Assembly: GCF_046506625.1 (NCBI RefSeq)
Contig: NZ_JBKFFP010000004.1
Span: 357,360-421,359, forward strand
DNA from: Zhengella sedimenti
GTDB lineage: Bacteria; Pseudomonadota; Alphaproteobacteria; Rhizobiales; Rhizobiaceae
Length of the DNA: 64,000 nt
Reading direction: 5' to 3'
Shown: positions 26,279 to 34,976 of the stretch, one piece after another
Numbering within the stretch: position 1 is the first letter of the stretch
How the letters are laid out: every line of letters starts with the position of its first letter
Program-made: the position numbers and the translations under genes
Notes under the pieces: model-generated
The model's database searches: none
What the model was told of the DNA's origin: nothing
The model's input: the letters and a program-made list of their open reading frames with translations, nothing else

Positions 26279-27321
26279 AGGCGATGGTTGTCGAGGCGCC
26301 GGGCGGCGTCGATGTGCTCCAGTACCGCGACGTCGAGGACCCCGTCGCCAATCGCAAGGATGTCATCATCAAGGTCGATTCCTGCGGCGTCTGCTATCAT
26401 GACATCGTGACCCGCAACGGCACGCTCAAGCAGGGCGTGAAGATGCCGCTGATCCTCGGTCACGAGATTTCAGGCACGGTTGTCGAGGTTGGCGAGGACG
26501 TGACCGGTTTCAAGCCGGGCGACCGGGTGGCGACTGCCCAGCGCTACCACATTTGCGGTCATTGTTCCCATTGCCGGGGCGGTCACGAGCCCCTTTGCGA
26601 GGATCGCAAGTTCCTTGGCGACTACGGCATGGTCGGCGGCTATGCCGAATATGTCGCGGTGGAACATGACAACATCGCCCTCGTGCCCGATGGCGTCGCG
26701 CTCGATGAGGCCTCGATCGTGGCCTGCACCATCGGCACCATCTTCAATGCCATGCGCGATGTCGGCAATGTAAAGGCCGGCGAGACGGTTCTCATCACCG
26801 GCTCGGGAGGCGGGCTCGGCATGTCCGCGGTGCAGTTCGCCAAGGCACAGGGTGCGCGTGTCATCGCGCAGACGACATCGCCCGCCAAGGCCGAACAATT
26901 GCGCGAACTGGGCGCCGACGAAGTCGTTGCCCATGCCCGCGGAGAGGATTTCTCGGGCGAGGTGCGCCGGCTGACCGGCGGACGCGGCGTGGACGTGGCC
27001 GTCGACAATGTCGGCAACCTGCTCTTCAATCCGATCCGGAAATCCATCGCGGTCGGCGGCCGATGGTTGATGATCGGCCAGCTCACGGGCGATTTCGTGC
27101 CCTTCAATCCGGCGCAGCTCTTCCTGAAAAACATCTCGATGCTGGCGGCCACGTCGACCACGCGCGATCAGTTGCGCCACTGCCTCGAAATGGTCGCGCG
27201 CGGCGATATCCGCCCCATCGTGTCGCAGCGCATTCCGCTGTCGCAGGCCCGCCTTGCCCACGAGCTTGTCGAGGCGGGCTCCGTCTCCGGGCGAATTCTC
27301 CTCCAGCCGGGATTGGGATGA
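26275..27321 (+). CDS. Zinc-binding alcohol dehydrogenase (MDR superfamily)
   Basis: 348 aa. Catalytic zinc ligands in DSCGVCYHD (Cys near 38-41) and GHEISGTV (His near 63); structural zinc lobe CGHCSHCRGGHEPLC (four Cys, near 95-110). The nucleotide motif is GSGGGLGMSAVQFAKAQGA (near 174-192). It oxidises an alcohol or reduces an aldehyde or acyl intermediate released by the thiolase-like lyases beside it. Overlaps both neighbours by 4 bp. Confidence 0.93.
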   Translation: MKAMVVEAPGGVDVLQYRDVEDPVANRKDVIIKVDSCGVCYHDIVTRNGTLKQGVKMPLILGHEISGTVVEVGEDVTGFKPGDRVATAQRYHICGHCSHCRGGHEPLCEDRKFLGDYGMVGGYAEYVAVEHDNIALVPDGVALDEASIVACTIGTIFNAMRDVGNVKAGETVLITGSGGGLGMSAVQFAKAQGARVIAQTTSPAKAEQLRELGADEVVAHARGEDFSGEVRRLTGGRGVDVAVDNVGNLLFNPIRKSIAVGGRWLMIGQLTGDFVPFNPAQLFLKNISMLAATSTTRDQLRHCLEMVARGDIRPIVSQRIPLSQARLAHELVEAGSVSGRILLQPGLG

Positions 27322-28487
27322 TGAAGATCAACGCCGCGATCGTTGGCATCGGCGCGTCCGGGTTCGGCCGCCACCTGCCGGACAGCCAGCTCGGCCTTGC
27401 CGCCAAGGCCTTCAAGGCAGCGCTGGCGGACTCGGGGCTGAAACGCGAGGATATCGACGGCCTGTCGATCCACATGGGTTCGCCGGTGGGTCTCGACTAC
27501 GACCGCGTGGCGGAAGGTCTCGGCCTCGAAATCCGCTACGTGAACCAGTCCTGGCTGCATGGGCGTTTCGTCACGAATGCGCTGCAACACGCCGCACTCG
27601 CCGTATCGGCGGGACTGGCCAATGTCGTTGCCTGCGTGACCGGCATCTCGTTCACCCGCGAACGCGACATACTCGGCGGCCCGGGCGATATCGAGGGCAA
27701 TCGCGAGGAAGGCGGCACCCACGGCGAAAGCCCGCCCTACGGCCTGACGGCACCGGCCGGAGGCGCGGCCCTTTCCATGCAGCGCTACATGGCGCTTTAT
27801 GGCGCGACCAGCGAGAAACTGGCGGCCGTGCCCATGTCGATCCGCCGCCACGCGCTCCGCAACCCCGATGCGATCATGAAGCAGGAACTGACGCTGGAGG
27901 CGCACCAGGCCTCGCGCATGGTTGTCGATCCGCTCCATCTCTTTGATTGCTGCCTGATCACGGACGGCGCCGTTGTCACCTTCGTCACCACCATGGAGCG
28001 CGCCCGCGACATGAAGCAGAAACCGGTGCGCATTGCCGGCATGCAGGGCATCCGTTCAGGCCGTGACGAGTTCATCTTCGCCCCGCCCGGCCTCGGCATT
28101 TCGCAACAGCCCTTCGATGGCAATCATGCCCGGGCAAAGGACCAGGAGGTGTATCGGGCGGCAGGCGTGGAGCGCTCGGACGTGAAAGGCCTCTATACCT
28201 ATGACGCCTTCTCGCCGCTCCCGCTCTTCACGCTCGAACGCTTCGGGTTCTGCGGCACCGGCGAGGCAGCCGATTTCGTCCAGGACGGCACGATCGGCCC
28301 CGGCGGTTCCTTGCCGGTCAACACCAATGGCGGGCTGCTGTCGGAGGCGCATGTGGCGGGCTGGAACCATATCCGCGAAATGACGCGGCAACTGCGCGGG
28401 ACCGCCGGCGAACGCCAGATCCCCGGCGCCGATGTTCTCCAATGGGGCACGGTCTGGGGCGATTCCGTCATCATGACGGCGGCATGA
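27318..28487 (+). CDS. Thiolase-like (SCP-x type) protein 2, divergent
   Basis: 389 aa (ATG 27318; a second ATG follows directly). Same fold as protein 1 but more divergent. The nucleophile region reads NQSWLHGRFVTNALQHAAL without Cys. GFCGTGEAADF is kept, but the motif corresponding to GGHLSESY in the other two copies is GGLLSEAH, so both the His and the Tyr are replaced. This copy may have a structural or altered catalytic role. Starts inside the stop of the alcohol dehydrogenase gene and is followed after 10 bp by its own DUF35 partner. Confidence 0.85.
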   Translation: MMKINAAIVGIGASGFGRHLPDSQLGLAAKAFKAALADSGLKREDIDGLSIHMGSPVGLDYDRVAEGLGLEIRYVNQSWLHGRFVTNALQHAALAVSAGLANVVACVTGISFTRERDILGGPGDIEGNREEGGTHGESPPYGLTAPAGGAALSMQRYMALYGATSEKLAAVPMSIRRHALRNPDAIMKQELTLEAHQASRMVVDPLHLFDCCLITDGAVVTFVTTMERARDMKQKPVRIAGMQGIRSGRDEFIFAPPGLGISQQPFDGNHARAKDQEVYRAAGVERSDVKGLYTYDAFSPLPLFTLERFGFCGTGEAADFVQDGTIGPGGSLPVNTNGGLLSEAHVAGWNHIREMTRQLRGTAGERQIPGADVLQWGTVWGDSVIMTAA

Positions 28488-28497
28488 GGAGACGACG

Positions 28498-28914
28498 ATG
28501 AGCCATCAGGGAATTACGTCACGCCCGCGCCCGCGCATCAGCCCGGACAGCGCACCCTTCTGGGAAGGGTGCAAGGAACACCGCCTGATGCTGCCCTGGT
28601 GCGAGGAATGCGGAAAGCCGCATCTCGTGCCCGGCCCGGTCTGCCCCTTCTGCCTGTCGGACAGGCTTGCCTGGCGGCAAGCCAGCGGCCGTGGCACGAT
28701 CTCGACATGGGTTGTCGTCCACAAGGCCTGGTTTCCCGCCTTCGCCGAGGATATCCCCTACAACGTGGTACAGGTGGAGCTTGAGGAAGGCCCCCGGCTG
28801 ACGGCAAGGCTGGTCGGCGCAGACAATTCGGTGCTCAAGGTCGGCCTGCCCGTCCAGGTCGCCTTTGAACGCATCGACGACGAACTGACCATGCCCTGCT
28901 TCAAGCCGGCATGA
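28498..28914 (+). CDS. Zn-ribbon OB-fold (DUF35) partner protein 2
   Basis: 138 aa. Zinc ribbon CEECGKPHLVPGPVCPFC at about residues 33-50, then an OB-fold (GTISTWVVVHKAWFPAF onward). Shares the layout PFWEGCKE...WC..CG with DUF35 partner 1, so the two arose by duplication together with their thiolase-like genes. Last gene of the MmgE operon; convergent with the SMP-30 gene, only 13 bp apart. Confidence 0.92.
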   Translation: MSHQGITSRPRPRISPDSAPFWEGCKEHRLMLPWCEECGKPHLVPGPVCPFCLSDRLAWRQASGRGTISTWVVVHKAWFPAFAEDIPYNVVQVELEEGPRLTARLVGADNSVLKVGLPVQVAFERIDDELTMPCFKPA

Positions 28915-28927
28915 CGCCCGTCCGGTT

Positions 28928-29815
28928 TCAGCCCGGGCGATAGGATGGTTCGGGCACGCCGGCAATGTCGCTGTCCATTGCCAGCAGGCCGCCTGCCCAG
29001 GGCTCGGCGGCAAGTTCCTCCGGCTTCATCCGGAAACGGCCCGTGGTGACATAGATCGTCTTCAGGTCCGGTCCGCCAAAGGCCAGGTGCGCGATGCGCG
29101 AGACCGGCAGGTCGATCTTCCGGTCGAGCGAACCGTCGGGGGCGAAACGCAGGATGCAACTGCCGCCGAAACGGGCGTTCCATACGTATCCTTCGCAATC
29201 GACGCTCGAACCGTCGCACTCGCCGGGCATGGCGCTCGTATCGGCAAAGACGCGGCGGCCCGAAATGTCGCCTGTCGCCTGGTCGTAGTCATAGGCGTAG
29301 ATCAGGTTGGACCGGCCATCGCCGAAATAGAAGGTGTCTCCGTCCGGGCTCCAGCAGACCGAGTTGGGGAGCGTCACGTCCTCGCCCTGCAGCAGGCGGG
29401 TCTGGTCCCGGGTCACCTGCCACAACCGCCCCTTCGGCCCGCTCAGGTTCCTGTCCATGCTGCCGACCACGAAGCGGCCTGCGTGATCGACGCGCCCGTC
29501 ATTCAGGATGTTGTCGGGACGGTCTGCCTCCGGTGTCGAAAGCCGGTCGAACAGCCCGGTCGCAGGTTCCCACATGGCAATGCCGCCCCGCCCGGCGACG
29601 ATGTAACGCCCCTTGCCGGCCAGTCCGTAGGAGCCCAGCTTCTCCGGCGGCGTGAAGCTCTCGAGCCCGCCGGTCGCCGGATCGAAGAGATGCAGTGCGG
29701 GCTTGAAGATGTCGATCCAGCTCAGCCTGCCCGACGCTGCATCCCACAACGGCACCTCGCCGATGACATCCTCGGTCTGGAGAACGAGACGGGGTTCTGA
29801 GAGACGGACAGTCAT
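28928..29815 (-). CDS. SMP-30/gluconolactonase (LRE) family lactonase
   Basis: 295 aa six-bladed beta-propeller. The divalent-metal site residues are visible: Glu in IGEVPLWDAASGRLSWID (near 18-35), Asn in DNILNDGRVDHAGRFVVGSMD (near 103) and Asn-Asp in LPNSVCWSPDGDTFYFGDG. Members hydrolyse sugar-acid or other lactones in the cytoplasm. Divergent from the LIV-type importer; an operator-like site lies 67 bp upstream of its start, so the lactonase and importer may be controlled together. Confidence 0.92.
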   Translation of the reverse strand: MTVRLSEPRLVLQTEDVIGEVPLWDAASGRLSWIDIFKPALHLFDPATGGLESFTPPEKLGSYGLAGKGRYIVAGRGGIAMWEPATGLFDRLSTPEADRPDNILNDGRVDHAGRFVVGSMDRNLSGPKGRLWQVTRDQTRLLQGEDVTLPNSVCWSPDGDTFYFGDGRSNLIYAYDYDQATGDISGRRVFADTSAMPGECDGSSVDCEGYVWNARFGGSCILRFAPDGSLDRKIDLPVSRIAHLAFGGPDLKTIYVTTGRFRMKPEELAAEPWAGGLLAMDSDIAGVPEPSYRPG

Positions 29816-29881
29816 GATGCCTCCTGGTCACCTGTTCCGGATGGCCGGCAGACTATCCTCGAAGCCGTTGGGACCGCTACT

Positions 29882-29892
29882 ATAGCAGCTAT
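29882..29892. promoter_or_regulatory. Operator-like site ATAGC-A-GCTAT (copy 3)
   Basis: Perfect one-base-gapped palindrome in the 284-bp divergent space between the SMP-30 lactonase and the ABC importer. It is 67 bp from the lactonase start and 208 bp from the permease start. Identical to the reverse complement of the site at 18443. It is followed by GCAGCCC; a related half-site, GCTATGCA, recurs at 36084. Confidence 0.62.
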
Positions 29893-30099
29893 GCAGCCCA
29901 CGGAATTGACCTTGGGCCCAACTCCCGGACCAATAGCGAACGGACACGAAACTGGGTTTCTGCGCTTCAGTGGGCGCGACCCGCTTGGCGTTCATGCTTG
30001 GGGAGGAGAAATGGCCATTTCACGCTCGGTCTGCCATTGTCGGCACCGGATATCGTCATCGACGGACTTTCCGGGATTCACGGAACAGGTGGCAAGGAC

Positions 30100-31062
30100 A
30101 TGACGGACGGCATGATCCTCATGGAGAATTTTCTCCAGGCGTTGGCAGCCGGCATCATGGTCGGCTGCCTCTATGGCCTCATGTGCGTCGGCCTCGGCAT
30201 GATCTTCGGCATCATGCGAGTCATCAACTTCGCCCAGGGCGACATGATGATGCTCGGCATGTATGCCGCCTGGTATCTGTTCATCGGCTTCGGCATGTTG
30301 TCGTTCCTGGGCGGCTATGCCGGCCCTATCGCGGCGGCCCTGCTTGCAGGCCCGATCCTCTTTGTCGTCGGATACTACGTCCATCAGGTCCTGATCTCCC
30401 GGGTGACCGGGTTCAAGATGGCGGACGCCGAGGGCGAAGGCCATTACGCACAGTTGATCCTGACGCTGGGCATCGCCCTGGTGATGACCAATGGCGGCCT
30501 GATCATCTTCGGCTCGGAACCGATTTCGGTCCGCACGCCGATGTCCTCCCGCGCCTGGGAAATCGGTCCTTTCTGGGGTGATTACGTATCGATCTTCATC
30601 AACCAGGCACGGGCGGTCGGTGCCATCGTCTCGGTGGGCGTGGCGATCGCCTTGTTCTTCTTCGTCAACCGCTCGCGACTGGGCAAGTCGATGCGCGCAT
30701 CGGCAGACAATGCCGAAGCCGCCCTCTACATGGGCATCAACGTCGACAAGGCGCACCGCATCGCCTTCGGGATCGGTACCGGCGTGACCGCCATCGCCGG
30801 CGGCCTGGTGGCAACCTACTATCCGTTCCAGCCCTATGTCGGCATCGAGTTCGTCATCATCATGTATGCCGGTGTCGTGCTGGGCGGCTTCGGCTCCATC
30901 ATCGGCGCCTTCTGGGGCGGGCTGGTGATCGGGCTTGTCCAGCAGCTTTCAACGCTCATCCTGCCCTTCCAGCTTCAGAACACAGCGATCTTCGTGGTGT
31001 TCCTGCTGGTCGTGCTGTTCCGTCCCCAGGGCCTGTTCGGGCGCAATGTGGAGCGTGTGTGA
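30100..31062 (+). CDS. livH: Branched-chain amino acid-type ABC transporter permease, LivH class
   Basis: 320 aa inner-membrane permease, about eight hydrophobic helices. The family mark GIMRVINFAQGDMMMLGMY (near 41-59) and the cytoplasmic coupling segment GKSMRASADNAEAALYMGIN (near 197) are seen. The start is ATG 30100, with AGGTGG 7 bases upstream; in-frame ATGs at 30112 and 30121 are alternatives. First gene of a four-gene importer. The class imports hydrophobic amino acids but also aromatic and aliphatic acids, which fits this catabolic setting better. Confidence 0.92.
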   Translation: MTDGMILMENFLQALAAGIMVGCLYGLMCVGLGMIFGIMRVINFAQGDMMMLGMYAAWYLFIGFGMLSFLGGYAGPIAAALLAGPILFVVGYYVHQVLISRVTGFKMADAEGEGHYAQLILTLGIALVMTNGGLIIFGSEPISVRTPMSSRAWEIGPFWGDYVSIFINQARAVGAIVSVGVAIALFFFVNRSRLGKSMRASADNAEAALYMGINVDKAHRIAFGIGTGVTAIAGGLVATYYPFQPYVGIEFVIIMYAGVVLGGFGSIIGAFWGGLVIGLVQQLSTLILPFQLQNTAIFVVFLLVVLFRPQGLFGRNVERV

Positions 31063-32840
31063 TGGGCAAGAGAACCGGTTTCCTCTCATCGCTGCTCCCG
31101 CTCGGCATCTTCTGCGCCGCCTATCTCATCCTGCTTTTCACGGTGCAGTCCCAGTACTACCAGCTCATGCTGATCCTGGTCGCTGTTTGGGCCGTGATGG
31201 GCATCTCGTGGAACGTCCTGTCGGGCTATTCGGGCCTCATCTCCTTCGGTCACGCCTCGTTCTTCGGGCTCGGCGCCTTCACGGTCGTCCTTGGCCAGAT
31301 CTACCTGGGCCTGACACCCTGGCTTGGCATCCCGCTGGCCGGAATCATCGGCGCGGCGGCCGGCATCCTCATCGGCCTGCCGACCTTCCGTCTGCGCGGC
31401 CACTATTTCGCGCTGGCCATGCTCGCCTATCCCCTCGCCCTTCTCTACATCTTCGAGTGGCTCGGCTACCAGGAAGTGGCCATCCCGATGGAGCGCGAGA
31501 ACCCTGTTGCATGGATGCAGTTCGACAACCAACGCATCTATGCGCTGATTGCGCTTGGGCTGCTGATCGCGGCAATCATCGTGTCGCGGCTCATCGAGAC
31601 ATCGCGGTTCGGCATGTCCCTGCTCGCCATCAAGCAGAACGAGCTGGCGGCGGAGGCAGCCGGGATCGAGACCCGCAAGTGGAAGCTGCGGGCGATCGCG
31701 GTTTCGGGCGCCATTGCCGGCACGATCGGCGGCTTTTATGCAATTGTCCTGCTGGTCATCACGCCTGACACCGTCTTCGGAATGCTGACCTCGGCACAGG
31801 CGCTCATCGTCACGCTATTCGGCGGCGTGGGAACGGTCTGGGGCCCGATCATCGGCGCCGCGATCCTGATCCCGCTTGCCGAAACCCTACACGCCGAAGT
31901 GGGTAATCTCCTGCACGGCATTCAGGGCGTGGTCTATGGCGTCGCCATCATCATCATCATCCTGGTGGCACCCGAAGGCCTGATGTGGAAGATCCGCGAT
32001 ATCATGCAGGCCCGCAGCAAATCAGCCGAACCGGCCGAAGGGACCGCGGTCGCCGACATGGTCGCGAGCCCGGACACGCAGGATGATGAGCGCCCGGATG
32101 CCATGTCCGGCCGCACCATGCTGGAGGTCCGGAACCTCTCCAAGTCATTCGGTGGCCTCAGGGCTGTCCAGAACGTATCCTTCTCGGTCCCCGAGGGCGC
32201 CGTCATCGGCATCATCGGTCCGAACGGGGCCGGCAAGACGACGCTCTTCAACCTCCTCAACGGGTTCCAGAAGCCGGACGAGGGCGAGGTCATCTTCGAG
32301 GGCAAGAGCCTGCTCGGCCTTGCGCCTTCGGGTGTTTGCCGGCGGGGCATCGGCCGTACGTTCCAGGTCGCCCGTCCGTTCAAGCGCCTTTCGGTTCTCG
32401 ATAACGTCCTGATCGGTGCCTATGTCGGCGCCGAAACCGACGAAATCGCGTTGCAGCACGCCCGCGAGGCGGTGGCGTTGGTCGGTCTCGAAAGCAAGGC
32501 CGACCGTCTCGCCGGCGGCCTCACCTCGATGGAGCAGCGCCTGATGGAACTTGCCCGTGCACTTGCCGGCAAGCCGAAGATGCTCTTCCTCGATGAGACT
32601 CTCGCCGGCCTCGGGGGCGTCGAGGTCAACGAGATGATCAACGTCATCCGCCGGCTTTCGGACACCGGAATCACCATCGTGATCATCGAACACACGATGC
32701 AGGCGATGTTGCGCCTCGCCGATCACTTCATCGTTCTCGACCACGGTGCGCTGCTGACCGAAGGCAAGCCGCGCGATGTCGTGCAGGAGGACGAGGTCAT
32801 CGAGGCATATCTTGGCAAAAGGTGGCGTCAACGTGCTTGA
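31062..32840 (+). CDS. Fused LivM permease - LivG ATPase
   Basis: 592 aa. Residues 1-335 are a LivM-type permease (SGLISFGHASFFGLGAF near 56; TIGGFYAIVLLVITPDTVFG near 224). From about residue 353 an ABC ATPase begins, with Walker A GPNGAGKTT. The signature region is LTSMEQRLMELARAL, not LSGGQ, and Walker B is MLFLDETLAGL with Thr where Pro is usual. Such altered signatures are known in the LivG subfamily. The linker is low-complexity. ATG overlaps the livH stop (TGATG); livF overlaps its end by 8 bp. Confidence 0.93.
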   Translation: MGKRTGFLSSLLPLGIFCAAYLILLFTVQSQYYQLMLILVAVWAVMGISWNVLSGYSGLISFGHASFFGLGAFTVVLGQIYLGLTPWLGIPLAGIIGAAAGILIGLPTFRLRGHYFALAMLAYPLALLYIFEWLGYQEVAIPMERENPVAWMQFDNQRIYALIALGLLIAAIIVSRLIETSRFGMSLLAIKQNELAAEAAGIETRKWKLRAIAVSGAIAGTIGGFYAIVLLVITPDTVFGMLTSAQALIVTLFGGVGTVWGPIIGAAILIPLAETLHAEVGNLLHGIQGVVYGVAIIIIILVAPEGLMWKIRDIMQARSKSAEPAEGTAVADMVASPDTQDDERPDAMSGRTMLEVRNLSKSFGGLRAVQNVSFSVPEGAVIGIIGPNGAGKTTLFNLLNGFQKPDEGEVIFEGKSLLGLAPSGVCRRGIGRTFQVARPFKRLSVLDNVLIGAYVGAETDEIALQHAREAVALVGLESKADRLAGGLTSMEQRLMELARALAGKPKMLFLDETLAGLGGVEVNEMINVIRRLSDTGITIVIIEHTMQAMLRLADHFIVLDHGALLTEGKPRDVVQEDEVIEAYLGKRWRQRA

Positions 32841-33540
32841 GATCAGCAACCTTCACGCATCCTATGGCGGCGTTACCGCGCTCGACCATATCTCGCTTAC
32901 CGTCGACGAAGGTCAGTTCGTCTCGATCGTCGGCCCCAACGGGGCCGGCAAGACGACCCTGTTCAAGGTGATCGCGGGGACGGTGCCTGCCCGATCGGGG
33001 AGCATTCAATTCGAAGGCAGGGATCTGCTGGCAACCTCGGCCTTCGAACGCGCCCACCTCGGCATTGCCCACATCCCGGAAGGCCGTCAGGTGTTTCCCA
33101 ACATGTCGGTGCTGGAAAACCTGGAAATGGGCGCGTTTACCGATGCGGGCCAGAAACAGTGGAAGGAGAATCTCGATTTCATCTACACGCTGTTCCCGAT
33201 CCTCAAGGAGCGCGCCGAGCAGATGGCCGGCACGCTTTCGGGAGGGCAGCAACAGATGGTCGCGATTGCCCGCGGGCTCGCCTCCTCGCCCAAGCTCATC
33301 ATGCTTGACGAGCCGTCGATGGGGCTTGCCCCGACAGTCGCCGATTCGATTTTCGAGGCCATCGTGGAGATCCGCCGCCTGAAAAAGCTGACCGTCCTGC
33401 TCGTCGAGCAGAGGGCGATGGAAGCGCTCGAATCCTGTGAGAGAGGCTATGTGCTCGAAACGGGACGTGTCGTGCTGCAAGGTACGCCTACCGAACTCCT
33501 GTCGGACGACCGTGTCCGCCAGGCCTATCTCGGCATGTAG
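32833..33540 (+). CDS. livF: ABC transporter ATPase, LivF class
   Basis: 235 aa, the normal LivF length from GTG 32833 (AAGGTGG upstream at 7-base spacing). Walker A GPNGAGKTT (near 36), canonical signature TLSGGQQQMVAIARGL (near 135-150), Walker B LIMLDEPSMGLAP and a terminal ETGRVVLQG segment. Pairs with the degenerate LivG half of the preceding protein, so one composite ATP site of the dimer has a normal signature and the other does not. Confidence 0.95.
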   Translation: MLEISNLHASYGGVTALDHISLTVDEGQFVSIVGPNGAGKTTLFKVIAGTVPARSGSIQFEGRDLLATSAFERAHLGIAHIPEGRQVFPNMSVLENLEMGAFTDAGQKQWKENLDFIYTLFPILKERAEQMAGTLSGGQQQMVAIARGLASSPKLIMLDEPSMGLAPTVADSIFEAIVEIRRLKKLTVLLVEQRAMEALESCERGYVLETGRVVLQGTPTELLSDDRVRQAYLGM

Positions 33541-33579
33541 CCGGGAACTTTCGATCAACCAGTTCTAGGGAGGAACAAC

Positions 33580-34818
33580 ATGTTTACGCGCAGAACGATC
33601 CTGAAGGCGACAGCCGCGGCCGGAACCGCGGCGATGCTCGCCACCGCCCCCTTGCCAGCGATGGCGCAGGACGGCCCCATCCAGGTCGGCCTCATCGGGC
33701 CGCTGTCCGGTCCGTGGGCCCGCCAGGGCGAACTGATGCTCAAGGGCGCCGAACTTGCCATCAAGGACATCAACGACGCCGGCGGCATCGAGTCCCTTGG
33801 CGGCCGCAAGCTCGAACTGGTCGTCTTCGATGCCGGCGAATCCGTCGAGACCGCGAAGAACGCGGCCCAGCGCATGGTCTCGCAGCATCCCGATCTCGTC
33901 GCCGTGACGGGGGCCTGGCTCTCGTCCTTCACGCTTGCCGTGTCGGAAGTCACCGAGCGCGCCGAACTGCCGATGATCTCGCTGTCCTACTCGGACCAGA
34001 TCACCGGCCGTGGCTTCAAGTACATCTTCCAGATGCCGAAGACCGGGGGCGCGCAGGCACGCGAGGCCGTTCCTTCGCTGGTGCAACTGGCGGAACTGAC
34101 CACCGGCAGCAAGCCCACCAAGGCCGGCATGATCGGTGACAACACGGCCTCCTCGGTCAGCTTCGTCACCCCGCTGCGCGAAGGCCTGATGAAGGATCTC
34201 GGCATCGAGATCATGTTTGACGAAACCTGGACGCCCCCGCTCGCAGACGCCACCGCGCTCATCCAGCGCGCCCGCTCCACGCGGCCGGACTTCATGATCA
34301 TGGCTTCAACCGCGGTGCCGGACAACAAGCTCCTGCTGGAGAAGGTCAACGAGTTCAATCTCGGCGGCGGCCGCATGCCGATCATCGGTTCGGGCGCCCA
34401 CCTGGGCACGCCCGAGCTTCTCAAGAACGTCGGCGCCGACCTGGTCGAAGGCGTCATGACCGTCGTCGGCAACTGGCCGGGCAAGGGGCAGGAAGAACTG
34501 GTCGCACGCTTCAAGGAAGCCTCCGGCGAGCCCTGGATGACGCAGGATTCCATCTCCACCTATGGCGACATCCAGCTCATGGCCTACGCCCTGAACAAGG
34601 CCGGCGAGGCCAGCCGTTCGGCCGTTGCCGAGACACTGCGCTCGCTTGATATCACCGACGGACCCGCGATCTACTATCCGGGTGGGCAGATCAAGTTCAA
34701 CGAAGCCGGTCTCAACGTCGGCGCCAGCCTCGTGATCGTGCAGTGGCAGGGCGGTGTCCCCTACAGCGTGTTCCCGCCGGAAACCGCGCAGGCAAAGCCG
34801 ATCTGGCCGACCAACTGA
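33580..34818 (+). CDS. Periplasmic substrate-binding protein, LivK-like
   Basis: 412 aa. A signal peptide with twin-arginine style start (MFTRRTILKATAAAGTAAML) and cleavage likely after PAMA. The mature protein has the type I periplasmic fold: IQVGLIGPLSGPWARQGELM and AAQRMVSQHPDLVAVTGAWLS. Binds the substrate of the LIV-type importer; acid or aromatic ligands are as likely as amino acids given the neighbours. Last gene of the operon, 39 bp after livF and followed by a clear terminator. Confidence 0.93.
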   Translation: MFTRRTILKATAAAGTAAMLATAPLPAMAQDGPIQVGLIGPLSGPWARQGELMLKGAELAIKDINDAGGIESLGGRKLELVVFDAGESVETAKNAAQRMVSQHPDLVAVTGAWLSSFTLAVSEVTERAELPMISLSYSDQITGRGFKYIFQMPKTGGAQAREAVPSLVQLAELTTGSKPTKAGMIGDNTASSVSFVTPLREGLMKDLGIEIMFDETWTPPLADATALIQRARSTRPDFMIMASTAVPDNKLLLEKVNEFNLGGGRMPIIGSGAHLGTPELLKNVGADLVEGVMTVVGNWPGKGQEELVARFKEASGEPWMTQDSISTYGDIQLMAYALNKAGEASRSAVAETLRSLDITDGPAIYYPGGQIKFNEAGLNVGASLVIVQWQGGVPYSVFPPETAQAKPIWPTN

Positions 34819-34844
34819 TCCACGGCTTCATGGCCAAGACTGGA

Positions 34845-34869
34845 AGCGGCGCCTTCGGGCGCCGCTTTT
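34845..34869 (+). terminator. Rho-independent terminator of the LIV importer operon
   Basis: AGCGGCGCC (34845-34853) pairs with GGCGCCGCT (34858-34866) over a TTCG tetraloop, followed by TTTTCTTTC. Begins 26 bp after the binding-protein stop. Confidence 0.92.
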
Positions 34870-34884
34870 CTTTCCTGCTTCGAA

Positions 34885-34911
34885 AAAAGGCCGCCCGTCA
34901 GGCGGCCTTTT
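34885..34911. terminator. Bidirectional terminator between convergent genes
   Basis: AAAAGGCCGCC (34885-34895) pairs with GGCGGCCTTTT (34901-34911) around CGTCA, giving a T-run on either strand. Serves as backup for the importer operon and as terminator for the convergent Ldh-family gene, which ends at 34977. Confidence 0.88.
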
Positions 34912-34976
34912 GCTGTCTTGTCATTGTTTGAGATCCGCTGGTCCGATCATGCGCCGGGCAGAACCGGCAGAAGGGG

